A stretch of DNA of 24,136 nt. Origin: a virus. Both the position numbers and the translations under genes were made by a program. Below the pieces are notes generated by a model. It was given only the letters and a program-made list of their open reading frames with translations, was not told the origin of the DNA and ran no database searches. Location of the stretch: the IMG/VR virus record IMGVR_UViG_3300025896_000184, positions 1 to 24,136 of that record; one strand, given 5' to 3'. Shown piece after piece: positions 17,332-22,961 of this stretch (its first letter is position 1; each line of letters begins with the position of its first letter).

Positions 17332-18029
17332 GCTTCCCGAGCACCCAGATCAGCAGTCCCCCCCAGGCCCTGGCGGAGGTGGTCGTCAATGAGGCGCTCG
17401 AGACGCTGAGCCACGCCAGCTTGTTGGGCAAGCGCCAGGCAAGCACCGCGGGGCTCACCTGGGGGTATTACGGCGGGCTGTGGGGCGGCACGGCGGTGGC
17501 CGACGGCACGGTGACGCTGACCAACGCCGCCACGAACTATGTGGTCGTCTTGCGAAGCAGCGGCGTCGTGAGCACCAGCACCGCGACGACGAACTGGAAC
17601 AACACCGCGCTGTACGGCCGCCTGTACAGGCTCACCACGGCGGGGAGCGTGGTGACGGCGGCGGAGGATCACCGCGCCGGCCCGTTCGGAGCATTTGCCG
17701 CGGCGCAGCGCGTCTACCTGACGCTGACGGATGCCGCCACCATCGCCGTCGATGCCGGCCTGGCGCAATTCGTCAAGGCGGCCGAGCTGGTGATCGCCGG
17801 CAACCGGACCATGGGCAACCCCAACAACATGGTCGATGGCGCGCAGATCGTCATCCCGATCAAGCAAGACGCCACCGGGAGCCGCACGCTGGCCTATGGA
17901 ACGAAATGGAAGTTCCCCGGCGGGGCGCCCGCGCTGAGCACCGCCGCAAATGCCCGCGACCTGCTCACCGGGGTGTATGACGCAGGCACCGACACGATCC
18001 TCGCCCGCCTCGACAAGGCGTTCGCGTGA
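17328..18029 (+). CDS. Short tail fibre-like protein
   Basis: A 233-residue protein coupled to the tip gene by ATGA. The N-terminal half is a beta-rich domain (AGLTWGYYGGLWGG, then TVTLTNAATNYVVV). The C-terminal block has the repeated phage-fibre pattern of conserved Asn/Asp and Gly turns: NRTMGNPNNMVDGAQIVI, QDATGSRTLAYGTKWKFPGG, and LLTGVYDAGTDTILARL. Such C-terminal domains occur in many tail fibre and collagen-like phage proteins. A receptor-proximal or stabilising role is inferred. It ends in a TGATG overlap with the membrane protein gene. Confidence 0.72.
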   Translation: MSFPSTQISSPPQALAEVVVNEALETLSHASLLGKRQASTAGLTWGYYGGLWGGTAVADGTVTLTNAATNYVVVLRSSGVVSTSTATTNWNNTALYGRLYRLTTAGSVVTAAEDHRAGPFGAFAAAQRVYLTLTDAATIAVDAGLAQFVKAAELVIAGNRTMGNPNNMVDGAQIVIPIKQDATGSRTLAYGTKWKFPGGAPALSTAANARDLLTGVYDAGTDTILARLDKAFA

Positions 18030-18400
18030 TGGCGGGCATGTCTGCGGAGGCAGAGCGCGTCACCGCCGCGGTGCAGGAAAACTCGGACCACATCACCGCG
18101 CTGCGCGGGGAGATCGCTGACCTGCGGGCCGAGCAGAAGCTCGCGATGCGCGAGGCCATTGTCGAGGCGCTGCGGGAAGTCATCACCGACAAAGAAACGA
18201 TGCCGGCGTTCTGGGGCAGTGCATTCGACCATCTGAGCGAGCAGGGGGTCAAGGGCGCCGGGCGCATCGTCATCGGCGGATTCGGGTCGGCGCTGCGCCT
18301 GATCTTCTGGGTGGTGGTGGGGGGCCTCGTGCTGTTTCAGTGGGGCGGCCTCCCCCTCGTCATCAAAGGGTTCAAGGCGTTGTTCTCCGCGCCGCCATGA
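18029..18400 (+). CDS. Small membrane protein, possible holin
   Basis: A 123-residue protein starting at ATG 18029 (TGATG overlap); GTG 18026 is an alternative that adds one residue. Residues about 5-60 form a charged helix (HITALRGEIADLRAEQKLAM), probably coiled-coil. A single hydrophobic segment at about 88-110 (ALRLIFWVVVGGLVLFQWGG) is followed by a short basic tail. This layout occurs in single-span holins and in small phage membrane proteins encoded after fibre genes. No endolysin follows, so the holin call is tentative. The stop lies about 20 bp from the point where integron integrase homology begins on the opposite strand. Confidence 0.6.
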   Translation: MAGMSAEAERVTAAVQENSDHITALRGEIADLRAEQKLAMREAIVEALREVITDKETMPAFWGSAFDHLSEQGVKGAGRIVIGGFGSALRLIFWVVVGGLVLFQWGGLPLVIKGFKALFSAPP

Positions 18401-18419
18401 CCCAAATCCATCTACTACC

Positions 18420-18734
18420 GAAAGGGAGCGCGGACAGCGCCTGCTTTTGCGTGGACGGGGCGACCTCTCGGTCAACGGCCAGGAAGTTCAGATAGGACTG
18501 AACTTCGGCAGCGCCCATGCCGGCCGGGTGACGCCGGTTGTGCCACTGTGCAAAGGCCTTCGCCCAGTGCACGTAGGTGCGCTCGGTGCTCAGGCTGTAT
18601 TGGCGCGTGCGGCATTCGATGGCGATGCGTTCCCACAAGTTCGGCTTGGCTGAGATCGGTCGGCGTGTGTCGTGTATCGCGGCAGGTGCTGTCGTGATAA
18701 CCGGAGCTTGCGCTTTGGAATCAATGACTTGCAT
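18420..18734 (-). pseudogene. intI: Integron integrase, N-terminal fragment
   Basis: The frame reads leftward from ATG 18734. Residues 30-103 match the N-terminal SAM-like DNA-binding domain of integron integrases: RQYSLSTERTYVHWAKAFAQ, RHPAGMGAAEVQSYLNFLAV and STQKQALSAL. Homology ends at about residue 103-105. The frame then runs about 16 unrelated residues into the complement of the phage membrane gene and stops at 18372. A normal IntI is about 320-340 residues, so the catalytic domain with the Arg-His-Arg-Tyr set and the IntI-specific insertion is missing. The fragment cannot be an active recombinase. Its position next to attI and divergent from the attC sites is that of a classical integron. 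Confidence 0.88.
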
Positions 18735-18797
18735 GCGGTATCCCTTGAATACACGACAGCACTTGGCTATCGGGATGTCGTAGAAATCACGTTAGGG
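18735..18797 (+). other. Candidate attI site
   Basis: This is the 63-bp interval between the intI start codon and the first cassette. It ends in the core-type heptamer GTTAGGG at 18791-18797, which becomes the first bases of cassette 1. A short inverted repeat (CGACA near 18754 and TGTCG near 18776) could be part of the integrase-binding sites. It is called by position and by its core junction; attI sites have little shared sequence. Confidence 0.6.
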
Positions 18798-18804
18798 CGC
18801 TCGC

Positions 18805-19467
18805 TCACATCAAGCCGTGTGCGTGCAGCTGCATCGGCGTCGTGTTGTCTTCGCCGGGCTTGTTGGCTTCGGTGCAAAGCTCTTTCACCAGCACGGCAAG
18901 CGCGGCAATCTTCGGCCTCGGAATCTTGTCCGGGTCGCAGCCTTCACCCATCCAGTCCTGAACCTGCATTGCCATGCGCCGCAAATGCGCGGCATCCACC
19001 TCTAGGCGTGGCAGGTTGCACGGGCCAATGTTGCCGACCTTCTTGTTGTGGTTCGTGTAACGGTCGGCCTTGCCGCCACCCGCCATGTTGGTAATGCAAA
19101 TGCCATGCGCCTGTTCCACGTAACGCGCAAAGGTGTCAAGGTCACCGCCTACGCGCCCTTGGTCAAGGTCCCATCCCAACTCAAGCGCAATGCGCTCGAT
19201 CTGGTCACTGTGCAGCGGTTCGTAAGGCAACGCCGGAATCCACTCTTCCAGCTTCTCGGCCAGCGCGTCAACGCGCGGGTCTGCGCCCGGCTCGCTGCTC
19301 TCTTCAATGCGGTAACCAAACCACACCCACAGCGCGCGGGCTAGTTGCACATGGTCCATGCTCATCTTCTGCTCCTGTTCAAAGCGTTCATACTCGCACG
19401 CGCTGCACCCATACTGCCGGTCGTGCTCTCGTTCATCGTGGCCGCACAATCGGCATTTGGCGTGCAT
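18805..19467 (-). CDS. Zinc-ribbon phage-type protein (cassette 1)
   Basis: A 220-residue protein, the only gene of cassette 1. The N-terminus is a Cys4 zinc ribbon (Cys5, Cys8, Cys21, Cys24). The rest is helical and acidic, with no recognised domain. A segment near residue 115-140 (YVEQAHGICITNMAGGGKAD) and a C-terminal helical block (IPRPKIAALAVLVKELC) stand out. GAGG precedes the chosen ATG by 6 bases. A second good site, AGGAG, precedes an in-frame ATG at 19365 (residue 35), so a shorter form without the zinc ribbon may also be made. The stop at 18805 lies 8 bases from the cassette edge. Function unknown. Confidence 0.72.
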   Translation of the reverse strand: MHAKCRLCGHDEREHDRQYGCSACEYERFEQEQKMSMDHVQLARALWVWFGYRIEESSEPGADPRVDALAEKLEEWIPALPYEPLHSDQIERIALELGWDLDQGRVGGDLDTFARYVEQAHGICITNMAGGGKADRYTNHNKKVGNIGPCNLPRLEVDAAHLRRMAMQVQDWMGEGCDPDKIPRPKIAALAVLVKELCTEANKPGEDNTTPMQLHAHGLM

Positions 19468-19492
19468 ACAGTGCCTCGTTTCTCAACCAGCG

Positions 19493-19550
19493 CCCTAACC
19501 CCTCGTTCGAGCGGGACGCCTATCGGCGCCCCTCAACTCGAACGTTAGCC
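19493..19550 (+). repeat. attC1 (end of cassette 1)
   Basis: R'' CCCTAAC at 19493-19499, R' GTTAGCC at 19544-19550, 58 bp. The inner stem is GGG, unpaired A, CGCC against GGCG, CCC, with a TATC loop. Cassette 1 begins GTTAGGGCGCT, the exact complement of the 11 nt ending at this R''. R' differs from the consensus GTTRRRY at one base. Confidence 0.9.
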
Positions 19551-19554
19551 AGCA

Positions 19555-19743
19555 CTATCCACGCGCGGTGGCGCGCTCCCAGATGTTGTCCAGCGTCTCC
19601 ACCTGTTTTGCGCTGGGCCGGCGACCATCGGCAATCTGCCGCTGCAACGAATCCACGAAGCCGCACTCCCAATCGGTCAGCTTCTCGCTTCGCTTCTCGC
19701 AGTCGTCCAGCATCGTCATGTACTCGTCGGCCCAGGTGGTCAT
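19555..19743 (-). CDS. Small phage-type helical protein (cassette 2, distal)
   Basis: A 62-residue protein starting 7 bases after the stop of the Acb2-like gene, with a GAGG site in that gap. Both genes sit in cassette 2 and probably share a transcript. The sequence is charged and helical, with the pattern DWECGFVDSLQRQIADGRRP then SAKQVETLDNIWERAT. This resembles a short C-terminal module seen in phage and plasmid replication-associated and other small phage proteins, but I do not assign a function. The stop lies 10 bases inside the cassette's left edge. Confidence 0.72.
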   Translation of the reverse strand: MTTWADEYMTMLDDCEKRSEKLTDWECGFVDSLQRQIADGRRPSAKQVETLDNIWERATARG

Positions 19744-19750
19744 GGCTGCC

Positions 19751-20032
19751 TCAGAAGGTGGTGGGTTGCGCGATGCCGCGAATCACGGCCATGAACCCGC
19801 GCTGAATGTCAGTCGCGCCGATGCTCACCCAACGCTGGTCCAGCGCCGGGCCACGGTCGGGCGGGTTCTCCTGGCGCAAGATCGCATTGCGCGTCACGTC
19901 CGGGTGCGCCCGCAGCTTGGCGATGTACTCGCCGCAAGCTTCGGCCAGCGCCTTGCCTTCGTTCATCAGCGCGACTTCTGCATCGCTCAGTTGCCGGTAG
20001 CCCGTCACCTTCGGTTGAATCATCGTTTCCAT
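19751..20032 (-). CDS. acb2: Acb2/Tad1-like cyclic-nucleotide sponge (anti-CBASS/Thoeris)
   Basis: A 93-residue protein close to the length of known Acb2 proteins. Family features are GYRQLSDAEVALMNEGKALA near the N-terminus (11-30) and the C-terminal block RWVSIGATDIQRGFMAVIRG followed by IAQPTTF (67-93). Acb2/Tad1 hairpin proteins form hexamers that bind the second messengers of CBASS or Thoeris, so the effector is not activated. From memory, Tyr11 and Lys26 are ligand-contact residues in Acb2; Tyr12 and Lys27 here keep the same spacing. AGGAA precedes the ATG. The middle (about 44-62) is a longer acidic and Arg-rich loop than in some homologues. Finding it inside an attC-bounded unit is unusual. 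Confidence 0.82.
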   Translation of the reverse strand: METMIQPKVTGYRQLSDAEVALMNEGKALAEACGEYIAKLRAHPDVTRNAILRQENPPDRGPALDQRWVSIGATDIQRGFMAVIRGIAQPTTF

Positions 20033-20072
20033 GTGGTTCCTGTAGTTGCATGCCAGCGTTGGTGCGGGTGCT

Positions 20073-20130
20073 GGCTAACCCCTCGCTGGAAGGGACCGCC
20101 TTCGGCGGCCCCTCAGCTCAAACGTTAGGC
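20073..20130 (+). repeat. attC2 (end of cassette 2)
   Basis: R'' GGCTAAC at 20073-20079, R' GTTAGGC at 20124-20130, 58 bp. The stem is GGG, unpaired A (20095), CCGCC, loop TTC, GGCGG, CCC. Cassette 2 begins GTTAGCCAGCAC, which complements the 12 nt ending at this R'' exactly. The non-consensus R'' therefore matches its own cassette start rather than the R' beside it. Confidence 0.93.
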
Positions 20131-20134
20131 GTCT

Positions 20135-20371
20135 TCACTCTCGCACGCCCAGCGCGGCGCGAATGTCGGCGCGGGCCTTCATGGCGCCAGCGGTGCGGCC
20201 CATGACGTAGGCCCGGCGCATCGCCTCCAGCACCCACTCGTGCGGGTTGAATCGCGCTGCCTCCTCTGGCGTCTTCGGCAGGTAGCTGTGCCCCTCCTGG
20301 GAAAGCAGCGCTTCGTCTCGCGCCACGCTCTCCAAGCTGTTTTGCACTTCCGTTGTCAGGTTCCAGTCCAT
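20135..20371 (-). CDS. Small phage-type protein (cassette 3)
   Basis: The only gene of cassette 3. I place the start at ATG 20371, which gives 78 residues beginning MDWNLTTEVQ, because an AAAGGA site sits 8 bases upstream. ATG 20380 is nearly as good and adds MSA. The longer open frame to 20419 runs into attC3 and is not convincing. The product is helical with Pro/His interruptions: SLESVARDEALLSQEG, then FNPHEWVLEAMRRAYVMGRT. No domain is recognised. The pattern and size are those of small phage accessory proteins. The stop is 5 bases from the core of attC2. Confidence 0.68.
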   Translation of the reverse strand: MDWNLTTEVQNSLESVARDEALLSQEGHSYLPKTPEEAARFNPHEWVLEAMRRAYVMGRTAGAMKARADIRAALGVRE

Positions 20372-20405
20372 TGCGCTCATCCTTTCGCAGCTTCGTCCAC
20401 CAGCC

Positions 20406-20468
20406 GCCCAACCCGCCAATCAAGCGGAGCCGCGCTGGCGCGCGTCCCGCTTATCGGCAACGTTGTGC
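20406..20468 (+). repeat. attC3 (end of cassette 3)
   Basis: R'' GCCCAAC at 20406-20412, R' GTTGTGC at 20462-20468, 63 bp. The arms AAGCGG and CCGCTT pair, with an unpaired A after the left arm and a GC-rich inner stem. The cassette 3 start (GTTAGGC) and this R'' differ by one transition that still pairs as a wobble. R' is one base off consensus. Confidence 0.85.
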
Positions 20469-20469
20469 G

Positions 20470-21138
20470 TCACAGTTCCATCGCCTGCTGCACTGCCACC
20501 GGGGTTTGTTCCAGCGGGATCAACGATCCCTGCGCTTGGGCGCGGCTGATGCGCTCGCAGGCGATGTCGAAATACTTGCGCTCACGCTCGATGCCTGTGA
20601 ATGCCTTCCCAAGCTGCGCGCAGGCTACGCCGGTTGTGCCGCTGCCCATGAAGGGGTCAAGCACCGTCTGCGCGTCGGGCGCGAAGCTCACGCACCAGCG
20701 CATCAACTCCACCGGCTTCTGTGTCGGGTGCTCGTCGCCTGGGTTCTTCTTGTAGTAGCTGAACTGCCGCAGGGCGCGGTGCATGCTCGTCCACGCCAGT
20801 TCGCCATCGGCAAAGTCGCCGCCCATGCGCTTTTCCCAATACAGCCACCCCATGCTGGCCGGCAGCAAGTCGGCAAAGTAGTTCCCGCCCCAAATCACGG
20901 CTGCAGGCGCCTTCTCGGTCATCAGGCCAAACAGCCAGGCGGGCGGGCGCTCGTTGTCCCATCCCAGCTTGTCGCCGTTCGTGCGCCTGCTGCCGCGTGT
21001 GCGCTGGGCGCCGCCGTCTTGCCCAATGCCATAGGGCGGGTCGGTGCACAGCAAGTCGTGCGCAGGCAGCAGAGGCAGCACCTCGCGGCAGTCGCCGTGC
21101 CAAAGTTCCGCGCTTCCAATCACCACTTTCTCTGCCAT
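20470..21138 (-). CDS. DNA methyltransferase, beta-class, DPPY type (cassette 4)
   Basis: A 222-residue S-adenosylmethionine-dependent DNA methyltransferase. Catalytic motif IV (TDPPYGIG, residues 32-39) comes first. The SAM-binding motif I (DPFMGSGTTG, 161-170) comes last, with HPTQKP at 137-142 just before it. This order is the beta class. DPPY favours N6-adenine; N4-cytosine is not excluded. The target-recognition region between residues 45 and 130 is short. There is no partner restriction gene in the cassette, so it is probably an orphan phage methylase that masks recognition sites. The ribosome-binding site is weak (GCGGA). The stop lies 2 bases from the R' core of attC3. Confidence 0.92.
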   Translation of the reverse strand: MAEKVVIGSAELWHGDCREVLPLLPAHDLLCTDPPYGIGQDGGAQRTRGSRRTNGDKLGWDNERPPAWLFGLMTEKAPAAVIWGGNYFADLLPASMGWLYWEKRMGGDFADGELAWTSMHRALRQFSYYKKNPGDEHPTQKPVELMRWCVSFAPDAQTVLDPFMGSGTTGVACAQLGKAFTGIERERKYFDIACERISRAQAQGSLIPLEQTPVAVQQAMEL

Positions 21139-21168
21139 CGTCCGCTTTCAAAGTTCGGGGGGTGTGCC

Positions 21169-21225
21169 GCACAACACCGGCTGCAACGGACTGCCTACGG
21201 CAGCCGTTGATCCTGGCCGTTGTGC
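21169..21225 (+). repeat. attC4 (end of cassette 4)
   Basis: R'' GCACAAC at 21169-21175, R' GTTGTGC at 21219-21225, 57 bp. The stem is CAACGG, unpaired A, CTGCC, loop TAC, GGCAG, CCGTTG, a clean 11-bp pairing. Cassette 4 begins GTTGTGCG, complementary to its R'' over 8 nt and 12 of 13 overall. The C-terminus of the Lar-like gene of cassette 5 reads into this site. Confidence 0.92.
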
Positions 21226-21539
21226 CGCTCGTGGGCCGCGTTCCATTGCGCCAGCGCGGAGCTTTCGCTGTCCGCCCAAGGCCCGCGAGTGCCGCAGTTG
21301 CCACAGCACACGAAGTGGATCAGCCGGCCCCAGTGCAGCGTCTCGTCGCTCAGGATCACCGCTGGGTCTCGGTCGGCCGGCAGCGGAGCGCACAGCAGGC
21401 ACGGTGCAATGTCATGCTCCCAGATCCCGGCCGCCGTGAGGTCATAGCCGCGGTACAGGAACACATGGCTGTAGCACGGGTCCATGCCTGGGTCGAGATC
21501 GTCCAGCCAGTCCAGCGAAGCGTCGCAGCCGAGCGTCAC
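21195..21539 (-). CDS. Lar-like zinc-ribbon protein (cassette 5, distal)
   Basis: A 114-residue protein. I start it at GTG 21539, which overlaps the upstream stop as GTGA and has AGGTGG upstream. The motif layout is that of the Lar restriction-alleviation family: PCLLC (Cys47, Cys50), then VCCGNCGTRGPWADSESSAL (Cys79, Cys82) and AQWN. Lar proteins of Rac-type phages reduce type I restriction, but many homologues are untested. The N-terminal part (1-45) is longer than in minimal Lar. The last 8 residues (NGQDQRLP) and the stop are encoded by attC4, which belongs to the neighbouring cassette. Confidence 0.72.
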   Translation of the reverse strand: MTLGCDASLDWLDDLDPGMDPCYSHVFLYRGYDLTAAGIWEHDIAPCLLCAPLPADRDPAVILSDETLHWGRLIHFVCCGNCGTRGPWADSESSALAQWNAAHERHNGQDQRLP

Positions 21540-21784
21540 GGGTTGTCCCACCTGCCGTCTGGCCTCGGGTTCTGGCCTTCGGGGTGCACCGCAACCACCC
21601 ACCCTGCCGCGCGTGTCTCGGCCGCCTCTTCCAGCGCCTCGCGCAGCGGCTGCGGCTCGCTGTTCCACCACCAGTCGCTAGGCGGTACGCCGCCGGCTAG
21701 GTCGATCCACACCTGAAAGAGCCCGTCGGTCGGCACCTTCTCTTCAGTGGTCTCCGTGGGCCTGCGTTCAATCACTATGCTCAT
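21536..21784 (-). CDS. Hypothetical acidic protein (cassette 5, proximal)
   Basis: An 82-residue protein starting at ATG 21784 with GGAG upstream at slightly long spacing. It has an acidic N-terminus, a Trp-rich centre (SDWWWNSEPQPLREALEEAA) and a closing strand (AAGWVVAVHPEG). No domain is recognised. It overlaps the Lar-like gene (GTGA), so the two are probably co-translated in cassette 5. The start lies about 24 bases from the R'' of attC5, leaving almost no room for a promoter inside the cassette. Expression must therefore come from the right. Confidence 0.66.
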   Translation of the reverse strand: MSIVIERRPTETTEEKVPTDGLFQVWIDLAGGVPPSDWWWNSEPQPLREALEEAAETRAAGWVVAVHPEGQNPRPDGRWDNP

Positions 21785-21807
21785 GTCATCACGCTCCGGT
21801 TACAGCG

Positions 21808-21866
21808 GCACAACTGGCGGGTCAAGCGGACCGCCTTCGGCGGCCCGCTTACCCTTGTCGTTGGGC
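21808..21866 (+). repeat. attC5 (end of cassette 5)
   Basis: R'' GCACAAC at 21808-21814, R' GTTGGGC at 21860-21866, 59 bp. The arms AAGCGG and CCGCTT enclose CCGCC, TTC, GGCGG, with an A on the left arm opposite a C. Cassette 5 begins GTTGTGCCGCT, which complements the 11 nt ending at this R'' exactly. Confidence 0.92.
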
Positions 21867-21870
21867 GTCT

Positions 21871-22353
21871 TCAGTTGTCGAACCAGAAGACCACGCGGCC
21901 GGCGTCGGCGTCTTGCAGGCGCTTGAGCACTGCGAAGTAACCCGGGCCGAGGAACTCGCGCAGCGTTTGCTTCTTGCCTTCGCCCGGCTCGCATGTGCCG
22001 CCACCAGTCCAGAAGTTCGGCCCGAGCTGCTTGGTGCATCGTCGGTCCTCGATGGTCTGTTCGTAGTCCACCGCCGCCAGCTCGGCCACACTCACCCAGC
22101 TTGCGCTGTGCGCGTCGCTGCTCCAGGCGTCGTAGCTCTCGGCGGCGTTTCGGCTTGCATCTCGTGGGAAGCCCCGGTCGGCCGCAATCGGTGCCAGCCC
22201 CGAGTAGTTGCGCACGCCGGCCAGCCAGCCGAAGAAGCCGTAGTCGCGGGCGTCAAACGCCATCACCTTGTCGTCAGCCCACGCACGGGGCCTAACTGTC
22301 TGTTCAACCGGACCCGCCACGGCACCCTGGCTTGCCTGCTGTGTCTCGCTCAT
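21871..22353 (-). CDS. Conserved phage-type protein, YGFFGWLAGVRN family (cassette 6)
   Basis: A 160-residue protein. The core (about 30-100) has a pattern I associate with a widespread phage protein of unknown function: DYGFFGWLAGVRNYSGLAPI, RGFPRD, then a DAHSASWVSVAELAAVDYEQ block. I start it at ATG 22353, preceded by AAAGGAG; an in-frame GTG lies 2 codons upstream. The start codon and ribosome-binding site sit in the loop of attC6, and residues 1-22 are encoded by the left half of that site. The N-terminal segment is thus probably an attC-derived extension. It has 4 Cys or His pairs but no clear metal motif. Confidence 0.72.
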   Translation of the reverse strand: MSETQQASQGAVAGPVEQTVRPRAWADDKVMAFDARDYGFFGWLAGVRNYSGLAPIAADRGFPRDASRNAAESYDAWSSDAHSASWVSVAELAAVDYEQTIEDRRCTKQLGPNFWTGGGTCEPGEGKKQTLREFLGPGYFAVLKRLQDADAGRVVFWFDN

Positions 22354-22404
22354 CGTCACTCCTTTGGCGCTCGCGTGGCGGGCGCGGTTAACCTGGCGTT
22401 AGGC
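22290..22404 (+). repeat. attC6 (end of cassette 6), long loop
   Basis: R'' GCCTAAC at 22290-22296, R' GTTAGGC at 22398-22404, 115 bp. The arms CCCGCCAC (22313-22320) and GTGGCGGG pair perfectly over 8 bp, extended outward by AACCG and CGGTT. The loop of about 50 nt contains the end of the cassette 7 gene and the start of the cassette 6 gene. The cassette 6 start (GTTGGGC) differs from this R'' by one wobble-compatible base. Confidence 0.82.
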
Positions 22405-22850
22405 CCGTACAAATCCACGGGGCTGAAATCTGCGCACAGCGGCTTCGCTCGTTGGAACAGCAGTTGAATCTCGCTCTCATGCAGCACGCGGGCAACGTCC
22501 ATGCTCACGGCCTGGAAGCCGAGGCGTTGCAGCGTGGCGTACTCGCTGGCCGTGAACCAGCGCCTCAGCTGTTCCAGCGTGCGGCAGGCGCAGCCGAAGT
22601 GCTTGCCGAACGGCCAGCCGGTGCGCGGTATCGCGTCATACCCGAACTGCTGCATCCACGGCACAAGGTTGTCATGGTCGGGACGTTCTTCCACCCACCA
22701 ATGGCTGAAGCCTGGGCGGAACGGACCGCGCCCTTCGGCATCCTGCACGCGGTACACACGCGCCGGTACGGGCCTAACAGTTCGGTCGAGCCGACTGCCC
22801 ACGGCAGTAGGCATCGTGCCTTCGTTCATCGTCGTCTCGGCCGTGGTCAT
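22356..22850 (-). CDS. Conserved phage-type protein, CACRTLEQLRRWF family (cassette 7)
   Basis: A 164-residue protein. Residues about 31-135 resemble a widespread phage protein of unknown function: YRVQDAEGRGPFRPGFSHWW, then GKHFGCACRTLEQLRRWFTA and SEYATLQRLGFQAVSMD. The first 27 or so residues are encoded inside attC7, with GAGGTGA and ATG 22850 in its right arm; ATG 22814 is an alternative start. The last 16 residues are encoded by attC6. Its final codons AAG GAG form the ribosome-binding site of the next gene, and its TGA is 2 bases before that gene's ATG. Conserved family positions lie only in the middle. Confidence 0.74.
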   Translation of the reverse strand: MTTAETTMNEGTMPTAVGSRLDRTVRPVPARVYRVQDAEGRGPFRPGFSHWWVEERPDHDNLVPWMQQFGYDAIPRTGWPFGKHFGCACRTLEQLRRWFTASEYATLQRLGFQAVSMDVARVLHESEIQLLFQRAKPLCADFSPVDLYGPNARLTAPATRAPKE

Positions 22851-22871
22851 CGGCTCACCTCTGCGTTAGGC
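22772..22871 (+). repeat. attC7 (end of cassette 7), long loop
   Basis: R'' GCCTAAC at 22772-22778, R' GTTAGGC at 22865-22871, 100 bp. GAGCCGA on the left pairs with TCGGCTC on the right, continued by CCACGGC with GCCGTGG. Cassette 7 begins GTTAGGCCCGTAC, the exact complement of the 13 nt ending at this R'', the longest such match in the array. Confidence 0.9.
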
Positions 22872-22961
22872 ATCACCAACAGCCGCGCAGCCAATCAGCG
22901 CCAGTGCCGCGCCCACGATCAGCAGGCGCTGCGCCCACTTCCACACGTCATCCCCGTACAT
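22866..22961 (-). CDS. Small membrane peptide (cassette 8, distal)
   Basis: A 31-residue frame (MYGDDVWKWAQRLLIVGAAL onward, ending IGCAAVGDA) with one hydrophobic span at about 13-27. It overlaps the end of the preceding Cys-rich gene in another frame. Its stop TAA is formed by the core of attC7 (GTTAGGC read on the - strand). The ribosome-binding site is weak (GGGG). It could be a genuine single-span peptide, or a fortuitous frame given its length. Confidence 0.4.
   Translation of the reverse strand: MYGDDVWKWAQRLLIVGAALALIGCAAVGDA

Noticed and set aside
18372-18419. The last 16 codons of the intI frame as real protein
   Set aside because: They have no integrase similarity and are the complement of the phage membrane gene end and the junction.
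18530-18560. GTTGTGC near 18536, resembling an attC core
   Set aside because: It lies within the coding sequence of the intI fragment and has no partner R'' or stem at attC spacing.
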